A stretch of 64,000 nucleotides of DNA, from the NCBI GenBank assembly GCA_022560025.1, contig JAFISE010000146.1, forward strand, positions 1 through 64,000, read 5' to 3'. The notes below the pieces were generated by a model that was not told where the DNA came from, ran no database searches, and saw only the letters and a program-made list of their open reading frames with translations. Source of the DNA: Stagonosporopsis chrysanthemi. Taxonomy: Eukaryota; Ascomycota; Dothideomycetes; Pleosporales; Didymellaceae. Of this stretch, positions 1 to 9,680 are shown one piece after another (position 1 is the first letter of the stretch; the number at the start of each line of letters is the position of its first letter). The position numbers were made by a program, and so were the translations under genes.

Positions 1-95
1 AGAGATCTAGTCCTGCAGTTTATCCCAGTGCTCCCATACACCTCGTAGCGGATACCTATGCGATTCGGACCCCTCTAGCATCCTGTGTCGTTACA

Positions 96-960
96 ATTAC
101 CTTTTATAAAATCTATTACTACTAAAAAAGTAGTAAACTTCTCTTTTATAAGCTACTATTTATATAATTTGTTTACAAAATTATATAGTATATCTAAGTA
201 ATAAGTAATACTTATTTCTAACACTTTATAATTAAAGCTATTTAAGAAGTAAGTAAAGCTTTCTTAGTAGAATATTTTAAAGGTATAAATATTTAAAAAC
301 ATAATTTAATATAAGTAATAAAATTATTAGATCTTAATCTAAACACTCTATATATAAAGAAGGTTACTATTTAGTAAAAGAATTCTAAGCTAGCTCTTTA
401 ATACTATAATAAGCTTAGTACTTTTAGTAGTAGTAAAACGTTGTTTAGCTAATTAGTATACATGTTTATATTCTAACTCTAATCTTCTAAGTATATCTAT
501 AATAAGTAATTATAAACTCTTTTTAAACTAATAATTACTTAATATAATAATTTACTATAATAATAATCTTTTACAATTCTATTATCTAATAGAGATATTT
601 TCTTAAAAGATAATAGATTTAGAATCTTGCAAATTATTTCTATATATAGTTAGAGTTAGCAAAGCTAATTTTTAGTGTTTTTTTTAGCAACCTTAACCTA
701 ACTTCTACTCTAAGTAGAGACAACCTAACCCCTACTTACTTAGTATTAACTTAGCGCAGGTAGGGGTTAGGTACTGTTACGTGCTACTTTGACCCCTACC
801 TAACCTCTACCTATTTGCTAGCCTACCTATGCCTGTGTAGGCGACTTGCCTGTAGAGTACGTTACTAAGAAGGCTAAACTTGTAATATAGAGGTAGTATA
901 GAAGTACCTATAATAGAAAACTACTAGCTACTAGGCAGACACTCTAAACTCTATATGCTA
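96..960. repeat. AT-rich, RIP-like block
   Basis: This stretch is dominated by A, T and TpA steps, with no open frame of useful length, and changes abruptly to ordinary base composition near 960. AT-rich gene-free blocks like this are typical products of repeat-induced point mutation on old transposons in Pezizomycotina. No transposase or reverse transcriptase remains readable. The part from about 700 to 860 is less extreme and contains repeated CCTAACC/GGTTAGG-type words. Confidence 0.75.
723..772. repeat. 13-bp perfect inverted repeat in the AT-rich block
   Basis: ACCTAACCCCTAC at 723-735 is exactly reverse-complemented at 760-772, leaving a 24-nt spacer. A third related word, CCCCTACCTAACC, follows at about 794-806. 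The words resemble degenerate telomere-like or terminal-repeat sequence, but no regular array is present. It could be the remnant of a transposon end or a hairpin; the origin is unknown. Confidence 0.6.
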
Positions 961-978
961 GCCTAATTGTCACCTGTA

Positions 979-1831
979 TTAGCATCTAATGTCGCGGAGC
1001 TCAACATTGTGACCCCAGAACTCTCTCCTCCCCCCGGCAAAGACCATCCCAGTATTGTCGCTCCTCCTGAAACATTTGTTACGGAGGATCTGGACATCAT
1101 TCGCGATGTCTTGGCAGTGAACACTGATCCTGTCGTGCTTGCCACACAGCCACATTCCACAATTGTTGGAGCAGCTTACGCGCGCACAGCTGTTGGCTTC
1201 GGCAACGCACGCGCCCGTTCCAAGGCGACGAAGGTAGTTGATTCCTTCAGTGCAACCGGGCCAGAAGGCGTACGCATTGGTGTGCTCACAGTTAAGCTAC
1301 AGGTTTAGTCTTCGTTAGCAGATTTCCCCTTTCTCTTGTGTGTATCTCGGGATGGAGGTACTCACGCCATCCTGACGCTTCAACAAGCTTCGAGCCTTGA
1401 GGGCAGCAGTAGTGGAGACGGAAGCAGAAGCCGGGGCGTCAGTCTCGCCGATGTTTTCCCTGGTAAAGCCTTCGGCCTCGAGCTTGGCGGCAGCAGAAGG
1501 GAAGTCAAAGACGTCGTACGCTGGGTTCAGTGCTATAATCTGCTCGTAGATGGCTTTGGCCGTGCCAAAGAGTTGGACGTTTAGTCCGCCCGGGGTGATT
1601 GGGCCTACGAATTCCATAGAGGAGATGGTCCCGACTGCATTTTGGGAGAGAATGTTCTCTTCGCCCGAGAGCACAGCAATCCCCCGGGTCTTTATCTCAC
1701 TAAGAGAAGTCTCGAGGGGGCTGGCGAAGGCCTGATTGAAGGTGCCGTTAGCGTTGGGGCAAGATGTGGAGCCGAAAGGAAAGGCATACATTGGACGTCA
1801 GAGCCAGAAGGATGAGAAGGGAGTTCTGCAT
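979..1831 (-). CDS. Secreted cysteine-rich protein, effector candidate (3 exons, 241 aa)
   Basis: Exons on the minus strand are 1831-1790, 1731-1366 and 1296-979. Both introns (58 and 69 nt) are GT..AG and contain GCTAAC branch points, and the spliced frame is open from ATG to TAA. Residues 1-18 form a signal peptide (MQNSLLILLALTSN then AFAS). Residues about 19-131 have no cysteine. Lys-Arg at 132-133 is a likely Kex2 site, and residues 137-241 hold ten cysteines (139, 151, 166, 173, 178, 182, 187, 197, 211, 241). This pro-region plus Cys-rich layout is common in fungal effectors, and the C-terminal pattern (DIA-D-x7-NKC, then GG, ending in C) recalls unnamed secreted fungal proteins. The stop codon lies about 20 nt from the AT-rich block. 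Function is unknown; the effector role is inference. Confidence 0.72.
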
Positions 1832-2476
1832 TGCGAAGAATAGGAAGTTTCCGTTGTGGATGGCAGATGAGAATTCATTCAGTGCGTCCTCGACTGTTTT
1901 ATACACGATTTGAAGCAGATACAAGACCAAGACGGCAAAATTTCTTCTATTAGGCGCACCATCTCCTGCACCCGAGCCAAGCTTGCCCAGTTCACCAAAC
2001 AAAGACCAAGACACACTTCTCCCAGCGGATTCGACGCCGGCGTCTGTTGGTTCGTTGAGTTGCGAACCAGAACAGTGGGGCTGTGGCTCCATAAGGAAGG
2101 TGAATTGAGACTAAGCTGACCATTAGCTAGAGTCGGAGATGTACACAACAATTCATTGCGGCTGAAATTTGCCTCAACACACGACACTCCTAACGTACTA
2201 CTCGCCCTACGCGCCAAGCCTTCTACGTTAACTTGGCCCTGCGCACTTCAACTTAACTTTGTACACAAATTCCATGTTCTTCAGGCAACCAAGGACCGAG
2301 ACTTCAGATTCATTAACATCTATTGGAGGGATGATCGGCCATGCATTCAATAAGCAAGTTCTGGACTTAATTTGAAGTTGCAGGCTCAAAAGTGTGTCAG
2401 AACCAGAGAAACGAAGAGAAAAGACTGTAGTTGGACATGACGGACTGGTCTACGAAATGGAGCACAGGAGGGCGGC
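1832..2476. other. Intergenic stretch, no gene seen
   Basis: It contains the promoter side of the minus-strand secreted-protein gene. Short open frames occur on both strands, but none has a recognisable domain or a convincing splice pattern. Confidence 0.5.
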
Positions 2477-3220
2477 CTATATCGCGCTGCATCCTTGCAG
2501 TGGAGTGAATCTAGTAGGTAGATCATGCTCCGCGATCCAAGATGTCATGGCCTCAGCCCAGAGTTCGGGGTCCTGCCGACACCATGGGTGTCTTATCGCC
2601 GGATGAATGACAGCAATAGTCTCCGGGTTGCCTTGTCTACCAACCTTTGCCAGGCGTCGTGCGGCATTGGCATTGTCGTTAGATGGTACGAGCCCGCCCT
2701 TGCCTGCCGCAATGATCAAGGTCCTTGACGTATACGGTCGCAGCTCGAACTGAGCTGTGTGCGCGATTGCCGTACAGAATAATATTGATGTACCGCTGGT
2801 GAGGCGCAGATCTGTGTCATATATCAGCCAAAGGATGAGTGGATGAGGTACGGCTTTCTCGATGCGATTTGATGCCCAGAAGAGGCACGGCAAGAGGGGG
2901 TTGTGTGATAACGGCAGGTCACTGTAATCAAAGACGAATGTGGAAAGAAAAACATCAAGTTGTTCGATGGCCAGACGTATTGCAATCGATGCTCCGACTT
3001 CGAGGCTGTGACCGACGACATGTGCGCGGCCGTTAATTGCTTTCTTCGCGAGCAACTGCGCGATGTACTCTGCGAATGATTGCACGGAGCACGGGAGATG
3101 CAAAGATTGGCCGTGCCCAGGGCTGTCAGAAAGCAACAGGTGGTACTTACACACATGCGGCACCACAAGATCCTCATCATCGCTGTCGCCAAGCGCACCG
3201 TGAATGGAGACGGCAGTCAC
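2477..3220 (-). pseudogene. Alpha/beta hydrolase, N-terminally incomplete, probable relic
   Basis: An open frame of about 247 codons reads as an alpha/beta hydrolase: an SIHGALGDS strand-loop start, the D-SPGHGQS turn, a nucleophile elbow region HVVGHSLEVGAS, and a late His near PAIRHPW. No ATG opens the frame; the first possible start codon is GTG at 3220, so the true start is missing or lies in an unseen exon. The elbow should read GHSLG, but here two extra residues (EV) separate SL from GAS, so the GxSxG motif is broken. Active family members are serine hydrolases or esterases. With decayed genes next to it on the same strand, this is most likely a pseudogene, although a divergent elbow in a live gene cannot be excluded. 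Confidence 0.6.
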
Positions 3221-3570
3221 GCTGCTCTCCTCCTTGACTGATTGTGGCGGAGCATCAGGACAGAAGATGCATCTGCGATGCCTTGAGATAGGAAAAGGGC
3301 CGTCGTCGACGTTGGGGGAAAGAGGTCATGCTGGAGTTTTGAGACATGTAGCTACGATGTTCGACGTCAGGACCTTCGGCACCTGGACACGAAGTCAGCA
3401 CTTGCTCAGAGATGTTAGCTTCAAGCCACACGTGCAGGTCTGACTGGCTGCAAGCTGGCCTCGTTGCCTCAACCGAATCTCTCGAATGTGTTCTCGTGAA
3501 AAGCTGTTTGAATACTGCCTGAACGATGTATTGGCCGATGCCCAAGAAGGAAGCGCAGAATATTGGCATT

Positions 3571-4921
3571 TTACTTGCCATACACTTTCCCGAATAAGGA
3601 ATTGAGATACGCGATTCCTGCGGCCCTCCAATTGTCGTACTCGATATTGCTGGCCCGCTCGACTTCAAAGACAAAGTTCTGGCCGTAGCCACCTGTTCCA
3701 CCCTCTTACTTAGGTCACTCGACGTTTCCAGCCATTCCGTGCCTGTTTGGATCGTGGGTGGTAAAGAAGGAGACCCACATGTTGCTCATCGTCTTAGCCG
3801 TGTTGCGATAAACAGCCGGTACTGCGTCTGCACCACCTGCGAACGCCATGTGGTCAAGTCTATAAGACACATAGGGTACCTCTGTGAAGTGGGTAGACCC
3901 CGGAAGATTTGCAACCCTACCGATGAATCGGTAGCAGTAGGCTGTGACGTTGTGCTTCGACCACGACTGACAAGTCAACCGACGCGGCGCAACAAAGGTC
4001 AAGTCTCCAGACAATACTAGCTGCCGAGCAATAGAGGTGCACCGGACTCCATGATGGCAGCAGAAAAGAGCTGATCATCACGGCCCCCAAAAGCCGTTAG
4101 ATGAATCCCAACAGAGACAGCGCCAGCAGACTCTCTGAGGATGGTGATCTATCGTAGCTGTCAGCATCCTCATGTAACTTCCGCTCCCGGCGCTGGGTGA
4201 AAGGTCAATGAACTCACCTTTGAAGTGTCTCCGCCGAATGTTGCGATGTTCTCTTGCACCCATTAAAGCGCCAAACGCTGGTCTCAGATGCCCAGGTTAG
4301 TCACACCTGCTTCCTTGACCTCCTCGCTATCGATGAAACCATAGGCGTTCAGACGATACTGAAGCGTGACACCAATGAAGGTTGTATTTAGCTCTACGCT
4401 GTTCTGTATCATGTAGCTCACATTGTACATAGTGTCGACAGTGCCACCCTGTGAGAATGCTACACTAGGTAGTTAGTCAACGATTGGACGCGTGGGGTGA
4501 AGTACATACCGCCACCGTGAATCCATACTGCGACTGGCAGTTGCCGCTCATCGTAACCTTTCGGTCTGACGACGTTCAGGTATAGACAGTCTTCGCTGAC
4601 CTCGAAGTCTCCAATCTGCTCGCTGCCATAACCGGCGCACTTAGGTCGATTTGACTGAGCCTACAGTGGGATATCCCAGTTATGCTCGATGGGTTGAGGG
4701 AGCGAGAACCGCAGGTCTCCTGTAGGCGCTTGAGCGAAAGGGATACCTAAGAAGGCGTCTTGGCTGTACGTCGCGATATGAGGCCCGATGACTATGCCGT
4801 TCTTGAGATGCACTTGAGGCGCGCTTGTTGGTGCATCGCCCCGAGCCAGGGTTGCCGCGATGGCTATCCTCACGCCCGCGACGAATAATAGAGCGATGAA
4901 TGCGTCATCACATGCGGCCAT
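3571..4921 (-). pseudogene. Type-B carboxylesterase pseudogene with stops and a large internal deletion
   Basis: From ATG 4921 the frame gives a signal-like start (MAACDDAFIALLFVAG) and the family signature FLGIPFAQAPTGDLRF. Further pieces are readable: SEDCLYLNVVRP, IHGGG, an intron, then TFIGVTLQYRLNAYGF, DQRLAL, WVQENIATFGGD and ESAGAVSVG. In-frame stops occur at 4661-4663 (TAG), 4284-4286 (TGA before DQRLAL, where the family usually has Arg) and 4263-4265 (TAA before WVQENI, where it usually has Gln). The nucleophile elbow GESAG reads RESAG (4122-4136). After MESGAPLLLGS near 4020 the sequence jumps to the C-terminal part (SGDLTFVAPRRL), so roughly 200 codons are missing. A frameshift near 3715 precedes the C-terminus GGYGQNFVFE..., which ends at stop 3571. 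Clearly non-functional. Confidence 0.85.
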
Positions 4922-5165
4922 GTGAAAGACAGGTAAAGACGAATGCCTCCGTCGGCGATCACGGCTTGGAGCCATATATGTATGTTTGCTAGACCAACGA
5001 AGCCCCACCGCTGGTGAGTACCTGAGTCGTTCATGGGGCGAGGTTGATCCTTCGCACAATGGAACCACTGTCAAGTGGAGCCGACCCGACGCCCTCGAAT
5101 CGTACACACGAAGTTTTCAATGAAAGGAATGACCGATACACGCTGACTGAGAACTGCCATGCTGA

Positions 5166-5487
5166 TTGAAGTCCGCATTGACAGCCCTCACCTTTACAGA
5201 CAAGGTCTTCGGGAATTTGAGCTCGCTTGAGAGCCGCGAACTTGCTCCTGCCAACACACCCTCCTGCATTCTGCATCAGCGGTCAAGGACCACGCGAGAT
5301 TTGTACCGACCCCCAGGGTCGACGAGATTGGAAGGAATTCACGCTAGCCGGATCTGGTATCAGGACCGTGTGTTGCAACCTAGGAGAAGGTGCCAAGGTG
5401 TCACCGGTAGAAACCTGTCTTGGCTGCATCGCACAAGAAACTTCAATACGATGCAGCGTGGCTGCAGAGCTCAGGGAGTTCTTATAG
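5166..5487 (+). pseudogene. Relic of a small secreted cysteine-rich protein
   Basis: From 5166 the frame reads KSALTALTF, like the start of a signal peptide, but the first codon is TTG rather than ATG. About 35 codons on, the Cys-rich part continues in another frame (from about 5250: FCISGQGPREIC, then TVCCN, ETCLGC and RC) and ends at a TAG at 5485-5487. The two halves look like one short secreted protein broken by a start-codon change and a frameshift, or joined by an intron I could not place. At least seven cysteines fall in about 75 residues. No family is named with confidence. It is on the strand opposite its decayed neighbours. Effector-type origin is inference. Confidence 0.4.
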
Positions 5488-5555
5488 TGCTTAGCTTGGA
5501 GATAACGTGCCTTTCGAGAATCATCCAGCAAGAGATTCCGAGACTTGTTCAGCAC

Positions 5556-6051
5556 TCAATCTTGATCGTCGTTCGCGTTTCGACGGACTGTGACCTGCGT
5601 GGTCTTCAACATACCCGCAGAAGGACCGCACAAGAAGTGATCATTGTCTGGGTGTTCCAAGATTGCCTTGTCGCTCTCATCATCTTCAATGCTCTGCAGT
5701 CGTGCATTTCGTCCAATTATACCGTCCATCATGCTTCTTCGTCTGCTGACTGCGGTGCGACTGCATTCTAAAGGCGTCATTCTGACCGGTGGCTGCTATC
5801 TCGGATGAATATATGTTACTGGAGCTGGTGAATAGGATCTTTCTCAGCAACTGCTCTCAAGGTTTCCGTAGGAGCGGCAGGTTCGCGACCACGATGCCCA
5901 TCTTGTTCTCGGCGGTCGCCCAAAGAGTCATGGATACCAAGTCCCAGGTGATCTCTCGAGTGCCGCGATGACGTTCTTGGTTCCAGATCTTAAGCGCAGA
6001 CACTGTTGTGCAACTATAACATTTTAGCAACAAGGCATCCTCGACTGGCAT
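5556..6051 (-). pseudogene. PTH11-like fungal rhodopsin-domain receptor, C-terminal relic
   Basis: The frame 6051-5857 contains ALKIWNQERHRGTREITW followed by DLVSMTLWATAENKMGIVVANLPLLRKP. This matches the end of the fungal rhodopsin-like seven-helix domain (W-D-x7-W-x3-E-x2-GI...ANLP.LR), where family members run on into a cytosolic tail. Here a TGA (5857-5859) follows RKP, and the tail reappears in a different frame at 5780-5556, ending with MLKTTQVTV, a typical tail motif of this family. The first five to six helices are not readable upstream; 6052-6275 shows only a possible scrap (FNYDDA). Intact members are plasma-membrane receptors linked to surface sensing. This copy is a truncated relic. 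Confidence 0.6.
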
Positions 6052-6275
6052 TAGGACTCACATCAGAGACATGACAAAGACTACTCGGACGACCCATTGC
6101 GTGCATCGTCGTAGTTGAACTTGGCGAAGGTACACAATCGGTGCTGTTGCATAACTACATGACGTCGATCATGATGTTCGATACAGAACTAAACTAACCT
6201 CTATGTAATAATTACTAACTTGATTCCCTCGTAGACAAAGCCTTGAGAGTTGAGACTGAGAATTGGAATCACGGC

Positions 6276-6804
6276 TCAGGCTCCAACCTTAGAAGGCGAT
6301 GGTAGCGCGGTTGCAGGATATGCGGACTTGTAACACTTAGAAGGTAATGGTGTTGTTCAACCATGTCTCTCCTGTTGGTGTGTCTCTCATGACCTGGTAC
6401 CATGTATTTGGACATCTCTTCTGGAAGGATGAAACATCAGAACTCTTTGCCGACCACTGTAAAGAGGCCGAGCTGGCATAGGACCAGCATGCTGGAGTCA
6501 TCGTGAGTGCCATGGGTTTTGTGAAAGCACACCACTTCGAGGCGTCAGGAAAAGGGCACACTGGGTCTCTGTTGCCGGAAGGGTCCGGAACGGGAACACA
6601 GCCCTCATACAGCTTATCAGCGTAAGATAACAAAGCTGTCATGATTGTTCTGGTGGGTTTTGGAACGTCGAAGTATTGTGACGCGTTCACCGTGGCACAC
6701 ACCCATAGGTCGCGGGTGATTGTGGGAACATCTCTGGGTAAGATTGTCTGATGAGCAGGTTTCACTGTTGCAGTGGTCGATAGGATGAGGGCTGTAGTCT
6801 GAAT
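6276..6804 (-). pseudogene. DUF7735-like secreted fungal protein, relic
   Basis: The minus frame reads ILPRDVPTITRDLWVCATVN, ASQYFDVPKPTRTIMTALLS, CPFPDASKWCAFTKP, RCPNTWYQVM and WLNNTITF. This agrees with a fungal secreted family of unknown function (as I recall, DUF7735), including the ordered cysteines. No ATG is present; where a signal peptide should start, the codon near 6804 is ATT followed by QTTALILSTTATV, so the start appears lost. After ITF a TAA occurs, while the usual continuation (CYKSAYPATA...) is found in the shifted frame and ends with TGA at 6276-6278, implying a small indel. The family name is a memory-based guess; the decay is visible directly. Confidence 0.5.
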
Positions 6805-7157
6805 GACGTGCGTTGTGGGTCGTTCGTGAGCAATGGAGTAAAGCTGCAAAATACAAAGGTGTGGGACAGAGACACTGTAACGTGAGCACCCTGGGTGCAA
6901 TGTTTCTTTTCAGTTCAATCTGTAAACGAAATACCGATGCTGCCCTGTTCGGTTAGCTTGTTCGCAGCGGCAGGGCGTGCCATTCCATGCTGTGCCGCTA
7001 TTCTAGATCACCTTACCCAGGCGACACTAAAGCGTCGAGGGAAAGACCTCCTTCACATCTTTCCCGTGGAAGGCTATCTCCCATGTAGGTAGAAAGAAAA
7101 TCCTTATCCACCTCGATTGAATAGAATCAAAGTCTGGATTCTGATACAGTCTAAGTC

Positions 7158-7535
7158 TCAATACAGTTCAAAGTCAGGGTATTGCTCCGCCAAGGCTTCC
7201 TTTACAGCCTCGATGCACTCCTCTTTTCTGTATGTCTCAAGATCAGGCCACCCATGCTCCCGGTAGATTCCTTGCAGCATTTCCTCCATCTCACAGACTC
7301 CTGCATGCCCCTGAATATGTAGGCACGCCTGAAATACACAGTTTACCACATTCGACAGGCCTTGATCCAGAGTTAAAGCAGCGGCATGTGGTTGTGTCGA
7401 CGGCGGCTCAAAGGCAGAGCTTGGCAGAGCTTGGCAGACACACGGCAGGGAGTGCCGCGCTTTGCTTGGCAGTAAGAACCCTACCGGCGTGCCGCAGGTA
7501 CTAGCTGCTGTAGTGTCTTTGCGCCCGCGGGTCAA
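7158..7535 (-). other. Coding-like fragment, unidentified
   Basis: The minus frame has no ATG at its 5' end (the only start-like codon is TTG) but finishes with a protein-like C-terminus (CEMEEMLQGIYREHGWPDLE, ETYRKEECIEAVKEALAEQ). It contains a GCTTGGCAGA direct duplication at 7419-7438. No domain recognised. It may be the last exon or a relic of a gene cut by the AT-rich block that begins about 70 bp beyond it. Confidence 0.3.
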
Positions 7536-7599
7536 GCCGCCCGCCCGCCCTAGATGTCTGCATCGCTTCTATCGTATTGCTGCTGCACTTTGCTAAATT

Positions 7600-7960
7600 A
7601 GTAAGCGTCCGATGCTTGTGCTATTAACTCAAGACATCTTAGCTGCTGCTAGCACGTATTAACAAGCATATTAAGAGAGAAGTTTAGATATTTTTCTAAT
7701 TTCTAGTTTCTATTCTAATAGTTAGTAACAACTAAGTAATCTTACTTTACTACTATATATACTAAGTAAAAGCTTTATCTTTAGTGTATTATTATAATTA
7801 AATAAAATGCTATTGTACCTTAATTTATTAATTTAATATTAGTAAATTCTAATTAATAATATAAATCTATAATTCTATGTTAACACCTAGAAAGTTATAA
7901 TGTTATAAAAATGTTGATAAGATATCTTTTAGAAGTTTTCAGTTTCTGTAGCAGTATTCT
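7600..7960. repeat. Second AT-rich, RIP-like block
   Basis: A gene-free stretch made almost entirely of A/T with many TTA, TAA and TATA words, bounded by ordinary-composition DNA on both sides. It lies immediately 5' of the F-box-like pseudogene. It resembles the block at 96-960 and is best read as a RIP-degraded repeat remnant. Confidence 0.65.
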
Positions 7961-7971
7961 ATTGAATAGCA

Positions 7972-9098
7972 ATGTCTTTTGAAGAGGGTGCGCTATTACT
8001 AGCGCCTCTAGAAATCCGTGACAAGATCTTTGCACTGCTTATACCCGAACATTTCCACATCAGCCTTCAGGGAGCAGTATTCCGCATAGCGCGCTGCAAT
8101 GAGCCGCGTCGAGACAGAAACGAGGACAGCGTTAGACACATCATTTACGATCCGCCAGATGCGTTGCTACGAGATGAGATCAGTCACAGCTTAGGCATAG
8201 ACAAACCCAATGCGTCTCTGTGGGCTTCCCGCCTGGGATCTCCCTGGGGACCGCACTGGACATGCAAGGAGGCTGCTGCAAACAAAGGTTCAGAGAGCCA
8301 CATTGGTGCTTCCCTTCTCTTCGTGTGCCGGAAGATGTACGTGAACAGTCGCTGATTGGGCTCTCCTCTTGCGCCTGCTGACCCCACTAGCCGTTTTGAG
8401 GTTCTTCAACTCCTTATGCGTACTGCCGAAGTCTATGTCACTGACATGGGGACTATCAATTACTTTCATGACCCTATACGCACGCGAATGGCTTCGCCTA
8501 GCGCTCTACCAATGTTGTTGCGGAGGATCACGCAGTTGAATGTTACGCTAAAGCTTCCGCTCGCTCTCTTCAGGGCGTTGGAGGGTCTAGAGAATACCGC
8601 GTTTCCAGGTACAGAGCTCGGAAGCCTAGTGCGAGATTGGCTCATGCTTACTTCTAGATTGCGGTGCTTCACACATCTCCGCATTCTTCGCCTCTGGCTT
8701 GATCACGATTTGCCAGACTTTTGGGCGACTGTCAACGAACGAGCTATGCTATCACCTCTATCCAGTTTGCTGGACGCCAGGGTTTGGCGGTCTTTCTTTG
8801 CTTACCAAAACTACATCCAAGGCTGAAGCAAGAGGACCGTCACATTATTCAGAGTAGATCGTCCGGTTTTAGTCTTTCTCGAAGGATACGACGGAGATAC
8901 CACGCGTTCAAGTCTACTCGGGATACATGGACGATAGAACATAAGGCAGATTTCCCGTTCTTGTCAGATGCTCGGAAGTACGTGGATATGACAATGGCAG
9001 ATATCGAGCAAGATGAACTGGCCATGTGGGAAAGCGGAATGGATGTAGAGAAGATGATGTCTGAGTATCTGGTAATGCCAAGACACATGGCAATTTGA
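7972..9098 (+). pseudogene. F-box-like protein pseudogene
   Basis: ATG 7972 opens right after an AT-rich block. The start LLLAPLEIRDKIFALLIPEH resembles the F-box-like LP-x-EIR-x-KI motif of large uncharacterised Dothideomycete families, followed by ASLLFVCRKMYV. A TGA at 8353-8355 interrupts the frame, which then continues unchanged (SRFEVLQLLMRTAEVYVTDM...) to about 8775. There the sense shifts to another frame (GLAVFLCLPKLHPRLKQEDR, then SDARKYVDMTMADIEQDE), ending at 9098. One nonsense change and one frameshift make it a probable pseudogene. The complete ancestor would be about 375 aa. Sequencing error is an alternative for each single lesion. Confidence 0.6.
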
Positions 9099-9680
9099 AA
9101 ATAGGGCTTTGATAGCGTAGATCTCATATCCTTGGGATAGTCTGCGACCATAGCTGCGTGCAGTCCAAATATCATCATGAGCAAATGAGCACAAGGTTCG
9201 CTTGGCGCAGAATTGCCTGTCCGCCTCTTCAATATCTTTGGAAGCCCCGACTCGTTGCCTTTCGACAGATATCGATACATGTGGTGCCACTTTACAGTGT
9301 TGTTGATAGATTCGTCTCACGTTAACCATAACCTCTCGACTACAAGCGTCTGGCTGGACAAAAGTGGCATTTGGATAGCCTGTCAGCATGGTACAATCGC
9401 ACGCTCTAGCACTCGCAGAACTGACCGTTCATTGGTGTCAAGGTATCTGTACGCCCACTCAACAGCTGAACAGCAGACTCTACAATACAGAGTCTTCTAA
9501 GTGTCACTTGCTGTGTGGATTGACTGTCGTTCAATCCACGATGGAATTGGCGGGTGGCAAATGTATTCATCTGCGGCTTCTACGACTCTTGTAGCGACTC
9601 TCTGAGAGATTTGGCAGCACTTCCTGGCCCTTAGACTAGACTCTCATACTCCCAAGTTGTATAAGAAGTCTAAGGTTGTT
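9099..9680. other. Intergenic stretch, no gene seen
   Basis: This is the 3' side of both neighbours. Short open frames here have no recognisable domains. Confidence 0.5.

Noticed and set aside
700..830. Telomere repeat array
   Set aside because: CCTAACC words occur but there is no regular CCCTAA tandem array and they lie inside the contig.
967..1308. 113-codon plus-strand frame (MSPVLASNV...)
   Set aside because: It overlaps the third exon of the minus-strand secreted protein, which has splice signals and a regular cysteine pattern; the plus frame is a shadow.
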